64,000 nt of DNA, from the NCBI RefSeq assembly GCF_052324685.1, contig NC_135211.1, forward strand, positions 20,238,324 through 20,302,323, written 5' to 3'. The DNA comes from Brachyhypopomus gauderio. Lineage: Eukaryota > Chordata > Actinopteri > Gymnotiformes > Hypopomidae. Shown here piece after piece: positions 33,201-46,540 of this stretch (positions are counted from its first letter, which is position 1; each line of letters begins with the position of its first letter). The position numbers and the translations under genes are program-made. Under the pieces are notes generated by a model, which was not told the origin of the DNA, searched no databases, and saw nothing but the letters and a program-made list of their open reading frames with translations.

Positions 33201-33682
33201 AGGTACACATCTGTGGGAGTTCATCCGGGACATCCTGATCCATCCAGAGAAGAATCAGGGTTTGATGAAATGGGAGGATCGTCGAGATGGCATCTTCAAG
33301 TTTCTGAAGTCAGAGGCTGTTGCACAGCTGTGGGGTCAGAAGAAAAAGAACAGTAGCATGACCTACGAGAAGCTCAGCCGCGCCATGAGGTCAGCAATAC
33401 CCCACGCACGCTAGTGTGCTGTACACAGGCCTAACATGTTCAGCTGTTGGCTGTTCTACTATACTCACATGTGCTCTACTCAGCTCTGCTGAGATCTGTT
33501 CTATTGACTGTACTCTGCTGTACTCTACTCTACTCTGAAATGTAAGTCACACTAAGGGCAATGCTTCATTCTCTAGGTACTACTACAAGCGGGAGATCCT
33601 GGAGCGGGTGGACGGACGCAGACTAGTCTACAAATTTGGGAAGAACTCAAGTGGCTGGAAACTAGAAGAGCTGGGAATGTAA
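30208..33682 (+). CDS. elf3: E74-like ETS transcription factor 3 (ESE-1)
   Basis: Eight coding exons with GT/AG borders: 30208-30349, 31694-31924, 32056-32199, 32312-32422, 32734-32820, 32937-33041, 33194-33389, 33577-33682. They total 1122 bases, 373 residues (human 371). A Pointed/SAM domain (about 49-120, [20 protein letters not shown]) comes first. Then follow a Ser/Asp-rich stretch, IKQEP (242-246, a SUMO-type psiKxE site), an AT-hook [10 protein letters not shown] (249-258), and an ETS domain (about 276-360, [12 protein letters not shown] to [10 protein letters not shown] with RRLVYKFG). The AT-hook between Pointed and ETS is special to ELF3. It is an epithelial nuclear activator at GGAA sites. 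The ATG lies 8 bases into exon 2. Confidence 0.97.
31305..31672. repeat. 16-bp minisatellite at the end of elf3 intron 2, about 23 copies
   Basis: Unit CATACC(A/G)TTCACCTAT, with A and G forms interspersed. The array ends only about 20 bases before the exon 3 acceptor CCCCCACAG (31693), so it sits where the branch point should be. Because 16 is not divisible by three, all frames cycle with a 16-residue period and look like long proteins; they are not genes. Confidence 0.95.
32436..32660. repeat. 25-bp minisatellite in elf3 intron 5
   Basis: Unit CATGCACACGTCACTAATCT plus GAGTT, about nine copies with small changes, between the exons at 32422 and 32734. Confidence 0.9.
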
Positions 33683-34480
33683 TGAGAGTGTTGGGGATGA
33701 TGTAGGGATGAGAAAAAAGAAGTGATGAAGAGATGAAGAGAAGGAAGAGTGGACAGTCTCTTGCACTTGAGTGTAGAAGCTTCTGACTCCTGCTATGAAG
33801 GATTAATGCTGAGAGCTGATGGTCTGAAGGCCCAGGAACTTCCCAAGTGTGGGAAACACAAATACAAAGACATTGTAAGCCAATGTTTTGGCTAAAGTAG
33901 GTTTTTTTGAACCAGTAATAATGTTTTGGTGAATGTCTTATTTGTGCCCTGATTGACGTCTCTGGATTATTGGACACGCTGGCGTGACCAGTCAAATGTT
34001 CTGTTCATTTATGACAGTACTTTTGGGTACAGGTTTGGACTTTGACACAAATGTTTTTTTAACTAAGAGTAAATAACAGTTTCTGAAATACCTGTATTCT
34101 TGAGAATGTTCCAAGGAACCATGTATAAAAGTTTATGTACAGAAATTATAAGTAATTTTGTTTTCTAAATGTTGAGATATAGAACAAACACTGACAGTAG
34201 GGACCCTGAAGCCATCTGTTTTTCTGCTGTGCTGTGTGTGATGTTAAAGCTTTAGCCTGGTCAAAATCCATACAACACATGATATTTAAAAAGTCATTTT
34301 GTATATTTCCACTATACCTTGGTGTCAATCAGTTGAAAATCAGGACTTATTGTGGGAGGTGATTGTTCTTCTGTTCAGCTGGACTGTGTTTAATTACACA
34401 TATTCTGTATGAGAGTTTCTCTCAGCATCTATCACTATGTATGACACATTTGTGTTTGTTTTTTTACTAATATTTTCTAA

Positions 34481-34486
34481 AATAAA
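34481..34486 (+). terminator. elf3 poly(A) signal
   Basis: AATAAA in CTAAAATAAAGTTTATAA, about 800 bases after the stop. A T-rich, GT-containing stretch follows at 34505-34525. mRNA end inferred near 34505. Confidence 0.75.
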
Positions 34487-34529
34487 GTTTATAATATAAG
34501 AATTTTCCATCTTTTGTCTTGTGTAATGA

Positions 34530-37080
34530 AATAAATATTCCAAGGGCTGTATGGGTGTATAATTCTGTGAGATTCTGTGTTTCCTGGGAACAGGACACTC
34601 TTTCAGTCAAGACAAACACTCAGTTCACAGTTACAGCACCATGGAATACAGCACCCTGCCCAGGCTTTGATGCACACAGTGGCACTGATCCAAAGCGTAG
34701 TACCGTGTGTGTGCGTATATGTGGTTCTTTTATTTACTTTTGCTTCTAGGTTTATTGAATGCCTTTACTTTGTCACGCTAACGCTGCCCTGTCCAACCCA
34801 ACTGCTGACGAGATGTGTGGTGCAGTGTGGTCACACCATTATCCAGCTGTATGGGCCCAAAGGTCAACCAATGACTTACAAACACAGAGTGATAACTGTG
34901 ACCAGCAGTCTTCACTGATCACAAATAATGTTGAGTGTCAGGACTAGCCTGCTGTAATACAATTGATAGATCTGTAAAGTTTATATTACAGATGTAAACA
35001 ATACAGTTGATGGATCTGTAAAGCTTACATTACCACACTGATACACAGACTTCAGTCAGGTCCATCTCATATTCATATATGTCTGGCTGCAGCTTTTTTC
35101 ATCTTTTATCCTGAATAACTAACATGGTTCACATGGTGAATAGAATTTATCTCTACTCTACGCCAGCATTATTTAGCACCCAAAAGGGGTTTGAGTCAAT
35201 ATTAATAGCACACAAGACATCAAGCTCTCAGCAAGCAACACCTGTGGATTGATTTCATCCACCATCTTTTGTCAACATGTTTAAACATAAAATCAACATA
35301 AGATGAAAACATTTTAATACCACGAGAGATGAAACATTTCTGATGAAATACAGATATTTAAATATCAATGAAGTAAGTCACCTTGCACACCTGCAGCTCC
35401 GTCAGTGGGCTGAGGAAGAAACTTCAAAAACAACCAGCAAACAGTACAGCACCTGCAGCCCAGGATTGAGATGTATTGCTGTTTGTTGGGGAATGTTAGA
35501 TTGCTGTACTTTCAGCCAAATGTAATAAACCTGTCAGGGATGGTCCATGATGCAGGTTGGTGCAGTCATGCAGCATTCTCTCTGGTTTGAGGTTAGCTTG
35601 GCAGTGGAGCAGTTAGCATTACAATGAGGTTGGCACTAGTATGAAGTGGCTAAGGGAGTATAGCAGGCTTTCTATTAAGGGTTATTTCTATTAAGGGTTA
35701 TTTCTATTAAGGGTTATTTCTATTAAAGGTTGCCAATGCAAGAAAAGAATATCTAATTCTTGGCAGTGGTGGGGGTGGGGGCAGCACAACTAAGTTATTG
35801 AAATAGCCAACATTATTGAATTAATTTATTACTTTCATGTCTGTAAGATGAACTTTGTCTTACGAACGTGTGCATGCTTACACTGGTGTGTGTAAGGCGA
35901 GTTTCATATGATCTGTGCGTGAACAACAGGTGAGTCTCTGCTCTCTAGTTAAATGACACTAATGTCCCAACAAAATAGACACAGGTCGACCACTGAAAGC
36001 TCCAACTGCAGTCAGTAGTCTGGGCTGTCAGTCAGAGTGACTGTGATCATCAAAGTGGCTTACAGAACTGCACCAAATGCCTCCGCATTCAGCTCTCATC
36101 TATCCATAATGCACTACACCATGTGAGATTTCAGACACTCTGTCTGCCCATGATACAGTAAGCCTTACTATGTTCCAGACAGTCTCATATAACAGTGGGA
36201 GCTTTGTCAGTCAGTCATAAATGTGCTTTATATGAGCTTTTTTCATACCTTTTTCAACTCTAACCTTAACCCTAACCCTATTTTTGTCACATGAAAGCTA
36301 ACTTAATGGTCATTGTAGAGTTAATGTAAGGGTCATTGTAGGGTTAATGTAGGGGTCATTGCTTCACAGTAAAAAAAAAGGACAGGAACAGAGACACATT
36401 TTGTAAACGGACAACATCAGAATTTCCTTTACAGTACTCTCTTGCAGTGAGCAGACTGTACAGTGATGAGAACATTCAATATGGATCCACTTTTACTGTA
36501 CATCTCTCAGTGCCTGTTCACTTGTCTTCATGATGAAAAGCACTTCAAATGAAACAGTTCATATAGTTTGAAATACCTCAGCTGGTGTATCATGCTCCTG
36601 TCCTAGTACTGGAATATGCTATCACATCCTTTCAGTAAGAAGACTGCATTTTCTCAGAGTACCATCATATGACCTTTCAGTTACACAGAAGAGAGTGAGA
36701 GGCAGTGATATGAACTCTGGATGCAAGAAGCTACAAATGAAAGATTATGATTATTTGGTCACTCTGCTTTAGATTTAGATTCCTTCTTATCCTTATCCCT
36801 TTAGATTCCTTCTTTTTCCTGGTGGACAACACCATGGTGATGGTGGTGAAAATGAGAACAACAAACACACTAGGTGTCATGGCATTTATGAAAACAAACA
36901 CAACTCTCCCCCCTTTATGATAAGATCATTCTTCTAAATTGCCACCACAACATTCAGAAATATATACCAATCCAATTTATACCAATCCAAACCTTTATAC
37001 TAATCCAAACATCGGCTCCATTTGTTCCTTGGATGTATGCCAATGCTGTTCAACCAGACTGGGCTAAAGACCTTTCCAGA
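34530..37080. other. Intergenic, no gene seen
   Basis: No exon or transposon end recognised. Minor repeats: four copies of TTTCTATTAAGGGTTAT (about 35675-35730), and a GGGTTAATGTAGGGGTCATT-type repeat at about 36300-36365 next to CCCTAACCCTA (about 36266). Confidence 0.5.
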
Positions 37081-37089
37081 TGTTTGTCT

Positions 37090-37755
37090 CCAAAGACATG
37101 GTTAGAGGGACTACTGAGACATGGTTACAGGGCCTACTGACACATGCTTAGTGAGACTACTGAGACTCAGTAGTCTCACTAAGCATGTGTCAGTAGACCC
37201 TGTAACCATGTCTAAATAGTCCCTCTAACCATGTCTCAGTTCTGAGACATGGTTAGAGGGACTATTTAGACATGGTTACAGGGTCTACTGAGACATGGTT
37301 ACAGGGTCTACTGAGACATGGTTAGTGAGACTACTGAGACATGGTTAGAGGGACTATTGAGACATGGTTAGAGGGACTACTGAGACATGGTTAGAGTGAC
37401 TGTTGAGACATGGTTAGTGGGATTACTGAAAAATGCTTAGTGAGACTACCGAGAGAGTTTATAGAGACTACAGAGGCATGGTTAGAGGGACTACTGAGAC
37501 ATGGTTAGAGGGACTACTGAGACATGGTTAGTGAGACTACTGAGACATGGTTAGAGGGACTACTGAGACATGGTTAGTGAGACTACTGAGACATGGTTAG
37601 AGGGACTACTGAGACATGGTTGGAGGGACTACTGAGACATGGTTAGAGTGACTGTTGAGACATGGTTAGTGGGATTACTGAAAAATGCTTAATGAGACTA
37701 CCGAGAGAGTTTATAGAGACTACAGAGGCATGGTTAGAGGGACTACTGAGCAGGT
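37090..37755. repeat. Minisatellite of about 23 bp with an internal inverted block
   Basis: Units like GAGACATGGTTAGAGGGACT plus ACT repeat with many variants. A block at about 37165-37240 runs in the opposite orientation. This makes two perfect palindromes: arms 37134-37164/37166-37196 (31 bp, 1-nt spacer) and 37190-37239/37242-37291 (50 bp, 2-nt spacer). Confidence 0.95.
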
Positions 37756-37924
37756 CATTGCTATCATCATGCTAGAGTGACTGATAGAGTGGTTCTGATA
37801 GAGTGGTTCTGATAGAGTGGTTCTGATAGAGTGGTTCTGACTACGACCACATACATTTTGCATCTGTTAGCCCTTCACAACTTTGATCCAGTCATACAGG
37901 GTTGTGCTGCACACTACATTCCGA

Positions 37925-37953
37925 ACCTATGCTATGCTATGCTATGCTATGGT
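37925..37953. repeat. CTATG pentanucleotide repeat
   Basis: Five tandem GCTATG/CTATG units in an otherwise unremarkable stretch. Confidence 0.8.
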
Positions 37954-38420
37954 TAATTTCAGTGAGCAAGAAAGCAATTCTACTGTGGTGTTTTCAATTC
38001 TACCCACAGTCTTGAAACAGTAAAATCTCCTAAGAACCATGTGAGTTGTGGTTTGCAAGGATACCTCAGCTCCGGGCGTGTGCTAGCACTGCGACAGACG
38101 TAATGCCACTTAATGACTATGATTGTGCCATTACCCAACCTGCAATAATGTTGCATCCATTTCATGATTGAACATTGTGAGACACCTCACAAACAAAAGT
38201 GCAGGCGTTTCACTGTCAGGAAACAGCCGTGTGAAGCAGCTAACAGCACCTTAACAAAGCAGAGCACACGTCAGAGAAGCTTGATCACAGCCACAACTGG
38301 GCTCTGTGCTCTACATCTGAACAAGCTTCAGAACAAGCCCACCCACCCCAGACCCACTGCAATGCTACTGAACATACTACTCGGACTAAAAATGTTATAA
38401 TAAAGCATGAACTGGTATTA

Positions 38421-38603
38421 GCTGGATGGGTTCCCTCGTGAGTCTTGGTCCTTTCAAGGTTTTGTCCTTAATCCCACCCAGGGAGTTTTTCCCTGCCACT
38501 GTTGCTTCTGGCTTGCCAGTCTGGGATCTGGACCCAGACATTTGTAAAACTGCTTTGTGACAATGTGTGTTTTACGAAGTGCTATATAAATAAATTTGAC
38601 ATT
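38421..38603 (+). repeat. Retroelement 3'-tail fragment
   Basis: GGAGTTTTTCCCTGCCACTG, CAAGGTTTTGTCC and GTGCTATATAAATAAATTTG are hallmarks of a widespread fish non-LTR retrotransposon 3' end. No reverse transcriptase remains. The call rests on recall of the repeat. Confidence 0.65.
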
Positions 38604-38619
38604 TGACATGGTTGACATG

Positions 38620-40290
38620 GTTCTAGCTTGAATACACAACATCAGCGGCCTGATTAGTCACTGCATGCTCTGACTGCCAAATGTAAAAGGTTCTATTTAC
38701 TCTTATTGATTGATCAGTTGCATTTTCAATAAAAAAAGCATAATGTAAACAATATGTTAATGTTAAGCTTTGTCCTTATAAGGGTTTAAATTGAGCTTAA
38801 TGCAACAAAGCTTAGTGTAAATATGCCTACTTACTTTTTAGAATATAGTTTGATTCTGTGGATAATAGACAGCAGTTATGATCAGTAATATTAAATGACT
38901 GGTCTTTCTGTGTCATAGTTTAGTACATTAACCGCATTAAGCTATTTTGATATCATGGGTTGAAATGTTAAAAATGCTTAATGTGATATTTAGTTTATAT
39001 TATACTGTAGTTATGTACTTTTGTCTGAGGTTAGAGGTTAAGCCTTTTGGTAGTAGACATCACTCATGACCATTAATATCTGCGTGAGGTTTGGTGCTCC
39101 TAGGTCATTGTTTGTGTACATTGTTTGCCAAATTAAGTGCTTTAGAGCTGAATGTTTTAAGGTTATATGAAGTCAGCAAGGAAGAGTGGACCTAACCCTA
39201 CAGTAGAGAAGGAACAATGGACAGTCTCCAACCTCAATCCAAAAGAATAATAATAATAATAATTCTGTATACATTTAAGATCTTTTAGAGTTGCATTGGA
39301 ATGAGAGAAACTACCAGCAGACAGGTGCGAGCAGCTCACAGATGGCTAGAAATAATGAAATAATGTCTGGGAGCTGCCAGTGCTGTCAGCGGTTGATCAA
39401 CCAAGAATTAGGGAAGGTGCCTTTAATCATGCAGACCATATGTTACATGTATTCTTTATTTCGTCTTTGAAATTATTGGGTGTATCTTGAAATTCATCTG
39501 TTTTGTTTAACGGTTTTTAATATGATACTAATAATGTAGTGGTTTAAAATTGCCTTCTCAACCATTCCTATGTATTTTTGGATATGTGATTTGGTATATA
39601 TCCATTCATTTCTAAAGATATTGGTATTGACTTACAAAAGATTTCATACATTCAGCATTTATCAGGTGCAACTTACAAAAGTGTACTGACTACTCATAGA
39701 ATATATCCTAGTCAGTACTGTAGGTTAGAGTCAAAGATACTGTTGATCTAGAATATTGGCCACAATGGTATGTTGCCTGGTACAGGTGTGCTCTAAATGT
39801 TAACTGGTAAAGGTGTGTTCTTGAATGCTATCTGCTACAGGTGTGTTCTCTATGCACTAATGCATCAGTAGTTTGATTCATGAACATGAATAGAAAAAGA
39901 ATAGAAAGGATAGAAAAGAACAAATCCAAGGGCACAGATGCCATGTTCAGATACCACAACTCCTCTACAGTAACAAGCTCCAGCACCAGGACAGGAGCAG
40001 AACAAGAAAAATATCTTATTAAACATGCCAATATGGAAATTGTATGGTAGTTATGCTGTAAAATGTGCCTGTATTATAAAGCATTACACCCATAAATAGC
40101 AGTTTGCATTATCTCACAGTTGCTGTTCCTGTTTGGTTTCAGCTAAGTCTTGTCTGTTTATTTATCAGAGGAAGTGTTCACGTAGACTCACAGATCTGTC
40201 TACAGCATTCAGAACTGGAGTCCCTGAAGCTGTAAGCAATTTTCAATACCAATTCATCTTTTCCATTGCTCCGAAGAAATATTAACAGTG
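38620..40290. other. Intergenic, no gene seen
   Basis: AT-rich DNA with no recognised exon, RNA gene or transposon end. Confidence 0.5.
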
Positions 40291-40298
40291 TCAGTGCT

Positions 40299-40354
40299 AA
40301 CCGTAACCCTAACCCTTACACTTACCCCCTTACCCTAACCATAACCCTAACACT
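40299..40354. repeat. Degenerate telomere-like tract
   Basis: Several CCCTAA-type units (CCGTAACCCTAACCC, TTACCCTAACCATAACCC) lie within about 55 bases. The vertebrate telomere repeat is TTAGGG/CCCTAA. Confidence 0.6.
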
Positions 40355-40520
40355 GGGTGTGCCATAGTGGGTTTAACCTGCTCACCTGACCTGCTCACCT
40401 GACTGAGCTGATGGGGACAAATAGAAGCTGCTTGTCAAAATGGACTTTTATTGCCCTGTTTATTCATTTAGATCTTATGTGGCTTAATATAGAGCTTATT
40501 TCTTACCAATGCACGTGCAC

Positions 40521-40521
<1 letters not shown>

Positions 40522-40602
<81 letters not shown>
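40522..40602. repeat. (CA)n microsatellite
   Basis: About 40 CA units followed by a degenerate CACAC-rich stretch to about 40700. Confidence 0.95.
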
Positions 40603-40605
<3 letters not shown>

Positions 40606-41275
40606 AACTCACATACACCCACACACAATTCTAACACACTAGCATACACCCCCCACACCCACACACTTATACCCACACACTCAAACAAAGGCACACTCAC
40701 TTAAACAAAGGCAAAATGACATTCAACCCTCACTGCATACAAAGGGTATAAAGGGTATTTACACCTGCAGTGAGAGATCAGACCTGTCCAACAGGTGTCT
40801 TTGGCAGACCTCCAGGTCTTGCCTCACAAGCACGTAGGCAAATAACTTACTGGAAACTCCGTTAGCACTGCCAGTAAAGCCAAGCCGGGGGGTGGCGCCT
40901 AACTCCCTGACTGGTCATAATAATATCTGCCTTCTCTGGCACTTGCATTCAGCTCTGACACGTGACGGTGAGTGAGTAACCGGGCAGACGCAGCACGGAC
41001 GTAGCCAGGACAGGAGACTACCTGCTTTCACTTTCCTGCTCACACATCCGCTGGTTTGTCTCAGTCCAGAAAGCTGAGATCTGTGTGAGGTGGTGAACTG
41101 TCTCCATTCACCACCAGAGCTGGTGGGTTCCCCACTGCATTAGCATAAGTCCTAGCAAATAGATAGCCATTATTGTCCCCTGAGACCCCTCCCTGAAACG
41201 CCTCCCTGAAACGCCTCCATGTTTGACCTTGACTGGCGTGAGTTTCACCTACCTGCTCTCCTTTATCTCCTATTC

Positions 41276-41305
41276 TAATCCCACACTATTGTGTGTGGGA
41301 TTAGC
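41276..41305. repeat. Short perfect hairpin
   Basis: CTAATCCCACAC and GTGTGGGATTAG pair across a 6-nt loop. A (CAA)n run follows at about 41311-41341. Confidence 0.8.
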
Positions 41306-42144
41306 AAAACAACAACAGCAGCAACAACAACAACAACAACAATAATAATTGCTTCCAATCACTACTGAAGGTGTATTTCACAGTGCCAGGGTATTTTTTA
41401 AGTATCAAACTGCATAATTGGTTTGTCATCTGTTAAATCATATAATAACTGCTGCAAACATAACTAATTTGTCATAGATGTCAGTATATTGAGAAAGATT
41501 GAGTTTTTTTCCCCTGCTAAAGCCTCACTGGGCTTCCTGCCAGACGTCACCAGTCTTCTGTGTGTCTGGAAGGTTCAAACATGGTGAACAAGCCTGTCCA
41601 GTGATGGTTCATGTTGCAATGCTGCTCTTATATATGGCTGTCAGCTTAATGATGGAAACACGTTCAGTCTGTAAACAGTTTCAGGGGTTGGTGAATGTTC
41701 TCAGTATGAGTCACACTCTCATAGTTGAGATATCCATGTTCAGAGTCACAGTCTTATTAACTTTGTGGTTCGTTTGGATTGGGGCCTTCGGGGTAGCTGT
41801 TGATGCAATGTATGATGGGGGAGATTCATGACCTCGGGGCGCTGAAGGCTTTTTTGTAGAATGGCTTCTTTGTTATGACTGCGGGGTGTTTCACTAATGC
41901 TGTCTGCTGTGTTTTTCCTTTGCATTTTCAACTGCACTGGCACTTCTGTGGATAAGATAAAGAAATGTATTGAAAGTATTTGACCTATTTAGCAGTAAAA
42001 ATAAAAAACACATAAACTGGGTACAGTGGAACCAACACAGACAGGTTTTGTGAGAGAGAAGTTATTTCAGTTCAGGGCAGGAACTCCTGTGAACTTTCTT
42101 ATCATTATATTTGTTTGTTACTCTGTTGACTGATATGATTTAGT

Positions 42145-42350
42145 TTTGGGAGGTGTTTGTGTCAGGTGTTTGTGATAGGTGTTTGTGGCAAGTGTTTGCG
42201 ATAGGTGTTTGTTGAAGGTGCTTGGGCAGGTGTTTGTATTAGGTGTTTGGGATAGGTGTTTGGATAGGTTGTTTGTGTTAGGTGTTTGAGGTAAGTATTT
42301 GTGATAGATGTTTGGGGAATGTGTTTGTATTAGGTGTTTGGGGTAGGCGC
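42145..42350. repeat. Degenerate minisatellite of about 20 bp
   Basis: Units like AGGTGTTTGTGATAGGTGTT repeat about ten times with many changes. The frames across it are artefacts. Confidence 0.8.
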
Positions 42351-43181
42351 CCTCTATGTCCATAGGCTGTTGGGCCGTAGGCTGTTGGGGGTTGTGTTGG
42401 TTGGTCGGTCAAATTGTACATGGAAATGGGCAGGCTAGAGTTTGCATTTATAAATTCACCTGTAAGAGAGGTGTACCTGATATGATGAAGAAATAACCTG
42501 CACATCCCACCAGTATATGCAGTGTTGGATCCAGTATATGCAACAGCAACATCATGATTTGAAAATGACCAAATAAGATGAAACGCAGACAGATAAGAAT
42601 TAAGCTGTAAGTCACACATCAGTCATGCACATCTACAATGTTTGTGGAGTAAAAAACTGTGAAAACACTACACATCTGAAAATAAAACTACACATGAGAA
42701 AATAATCTACACATCTGCATAAGTGTGAAACAGTGAAAAGTGTGAAACACCTGCATAAGTGTGAAACAGACTACACACCTGGATGAGCCAGCAGGAAGGA
42801 AGACCAATTAAAAAAGTTTAATATCAGTTTGTTTTATTAAGTTTTTTTTATTACATTTATCTATTAAACCTCATGGTGACATGACATACAAGGTATATAT
42901 TCAGAAACATTTGCAGTGTCAAAGATTATTTTCAAGATCACCTTTCCTGGAAGATTTAGCCACTGTTTTTTGAAGTCCTGTCCGTGAGTGGGTAGAACAC
43001 TGATCTCACTGACTTTCCCCTTTCTCACATGGATGTATTCTTATGAAGACCTTTATGGTAAACAATATACTATTACATTTATGGTACTTAATAAAGTCAT
43101 GTAGTTGTACTGTGGCTTTGCTTAGAGAGATACAATCTTTTATTGATTATCTAGTGTGTGATACTTTATTGGCTGTTTCTT

Positions 43182-43182
<1 letters not shown>

Positions 43183-43248
<66 letters not shown>

Positions 43249-43816
43249 CCAGATATTTGGCAGCATGTCTAATTCTGAAATGTAGCCTTTAAACAGCCAA
43301 CTTAACCACAGGGGGTCTCACATCTCCATAAAATGATTCCAAATGAAAGCTATTTCTAAATGCTTACTCCTGCATAGCAAAGACTGGAACAGTTAATGGC
43401 CCTCTGTAGGGAATGACTCAAACTCTGTGCTCTGTGGTCTTGGTCCTGTGTTCTATGGTCCTGGCTCTGTGCTTTATTCTCTGTGTTGTATGCTCTGTGC
43501 TGTCTGCTCAGTGGTTTAAGCTCCTATAATCTGAACTCTGACCCATGTCTGTACTTTGTACTCTCTGCTTTGTGATGTTCTCTGTGCTCTATGGTCTGTA
43601 TGCTGATCTCTGTGGTTTATACTCTATGGTCTGTATGCTGATCTCTGTGGTTTATACTCTATGGTCTGTATGCTGTCCTCTGTGGTGACTTTACTGTGAC
43701 TGCGGTTACTAACCTGTGTGTGTGTTGATAAATCTGCCTGACTGCAGAATATATTAACATAACATTTAACAATACTTCAGATATCTTTCTTTTTCCATCT
43801 AATTCCTGCTTGAAAT

Positions 43817-43908
<92 letters not shown>
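43183..43908. repeat. (GT)n, CTCTGTGGTTTATA repeats and (CA)n
   Basis: A (GT)n array at 43183-43248, a degenerate CTCTGTGCTCTATGGTCTGT repeat at about 43425-43690, and a long (CA)n at 43820-43908. No gene seen between them, nor in 43910-44860. Confidence 0.9.
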
Positions 43909-43910
<2 letters not shown>

Positions 43911-44884
43911 GTTTCTACTGTTTTATCACTGTCATAAAACAGCCTTCCAGTTAAGTCCCATTAAACATTCATGGTTTGTTCTCAGGTCACCGAGCCGTCT
44001 CCCTGGCCATGCCCCAATAACCCCGCCCACATTTGGGCTGCTTTCTTCTGGCCTGAAGTCGAATTCCCTCTCCTGCTCTGTTTGTGTGCACCCACACCTA
44101 CGGCCCTGACGACATCCTCAGCCCTGTGCTGTTTGGTTCCTACTCCTGTGCAGTAACACTCCCTCCTGCTGCAGCCCAGAGGGCTGTGTTCATAGTGTCC
44201 TGTGGGTTTTCAACTTCACAGCCTTTCCTCTATTTTTTTAGTAAACAGTATTTCTCCTGATAAATGCCCAACACGTGTATCAGGACCATACGCCCCTGCT
44301 GGAAATGTTCATATGCTGTGAGCAAAAGGAAAATTCCTGGCTTCAAAACAATGAACTCTTTCTTTTTAAAATAAGTGATACTTTTCACACTGAAATGCCC
44401 ACCACAGATTCCAAGTGAATTTCCACAAACATGTAAAAACAATTTCCACAATTGTCACAGTGTTTATGTTGTGGGCTTTGTTTATGTTATGTTTATGTGG
44501 TCTTTAGCATTGTTAATGTAGTGGTCTTTGTAGAATAAATGCACTAGAGAAAATGAACAAGTATATAATAATTTGGAGAATAATTTATTCTCCATTCACT
44601 AACTAAGCATTCACTAACTGAATTACTCAGTCCTGGGTTAAATTAGGATCACGCATAATCATGGGGTTGCTTTCACAAAGGAGGAAAAAATCATCTGAAT
44701 TACTGAAAGTAATGGGGAATGTTGTCTAAATCAGAGTAACGGTCATCTATTAACACTGTGTAACAGGTCTACCAACAGAACAGGGGCTCCACGTTACAGC
44801 ATTTCTGTTCAGAAAGCTGGAATATTAGAGGAATCTTTAAAACAAGACTGTAGGCAGACAATGATCTACCTCCCACACTGTCAA

Positions 44885-45095
44885 GTACAGGTCAGAGTAC
44901 TGTCAGATACAAGTCAGAGTACTGTCAGGTACAGGTCAGAGATCAGAGTACTTTCAGGTACAGGTCAGAGTACTGTCAGGTACAGGTCAGAGATCAGAGT
45001 ACTTTCAGATACAAGTCAGAGTACTGTCAGGTACAGGTCAGAGATCAGAGTACTTTCAGGTACAGGTCAGAGTACTGTCAGGTCAGAGGTCAGAG
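44885..45095. repeat. Minisatellite of GTCAGAGTACTGTCAGGTACAG type
   Basis: Two alternating units, one near 22 bp and a longer one including AGATCAGAGTACTTTCAGGT, repeat about nine times in a higher-order pattern. Confidence 0.85.
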
Positions 45096-45261
45096 TCCTG
45101 TCCCTGAATCCCAAATTCTGTCACTAATTCCCAGCAGAGCTTCAGTTACTGAGAATTGTGTGGCAGGGCGCAAAGTCACTGTCTAAGCAATCGATAAAAA
45201 TACTTTAAAAACACCTGCTTATGTTGTTATCTATCAGCTGTACATTAGTTTGACCAAATAT

Positions 45262-45473
45262 CAGAATTCCAGAAGCTGTAGAGGCAAATTAGTTTTGTTC
45301 TCCTGCAGTTTAACTGCCTTCTGCTGATGATGATGAATGCTGACAGGGGAACGTCGGTAAAAAGCAACATCAGTGTTTCTGCTGGAGGCTTCCAGAATGG
45401 ACTGTGGAAAAAAATCTGCCGCAGGATGGATGTCACTCTGTTTATCAGGTAGTGGAGCATTCCAGCTTTACTG

Positions 45474-45504
<31 letters not shown>

Positions 45505-45887
45505 TCATATGAACTCACACTCCTCACACACACACACACGCACAGACACACACACACACACACACACAATCACACATATGAGCACACACACCACATACAC
45601 ACACACATATGAACTCACATTTCTCATACACACACACACACACACACACACACGCTCACACACACACACACATGCACACAAACACACACACGCACATACA
45701 CACTCATATGAACTCACACTCCTTACACACGCACACAGAGTTCAGTGCAGCTTTAATGCCCAAATTAAACACGTGAACTGATAAAGTACACAAACAGTGA
45801 GACACACAAAACCTCATTTACATGCACATGCCATTTACACACACAGGCTATTTACACGCATACACCATTTACATGCTCACACTCTCC

Positions 45888-45922
<35 letters not shown>

Positions 45923-46483
45923 ATTTACACGCCAACACACACACTCCATTTACATGCACACACACACACTCTCTCTCTCTCTGTTTACACGCACACACAC
46001 ACAATCCATTTACATGCACACATACACTCCATTTACACACACACACACACACACACACTCCGCCTTTGATGTTCTTGTGGCATTTTTCATTACTATTAAA
46101 ACACACCTAGAGAAATACTTTTACTTTGGCTAGCTTCCACAATGTTATGGCGACAATCATTTTAGGGCTTGTTGCTAGGAATCGTTTTCTCTGTCAAAAC
46201 ATCAGTGTCTAATGTTGTGACACTAGGCAGTTCATTAATATACTGTATAAGCAAACATGCCTCTGTTTTCACCTTAAATGGCATTGAACTAAGCCAAAGT
46301 GATAATGAGAATTCCTCTAAGAAGGAAAAACAGAAGCTGTGGAGGAGAATCAGTTTCATCATCCTGCAGTATCAATGCCTTCTGCTGATGATGGTAATGG
46401 GTGAAAATCTGCCTGACAGAGTGGTAGACCTTACTCCAGGGTGGTAGACCTTATTGCAGCTTTATGGTTTAAATAAAACACGT

Positions 46484-46540
<57 letters not shown>

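Noticed and set aside
43659-44109. Cys/Val- or His/Thr-repeat frames across CA arrays
   Set aside because: Simple-repeat translation, as for all other frames over (CA/GT)n arrays in the window.
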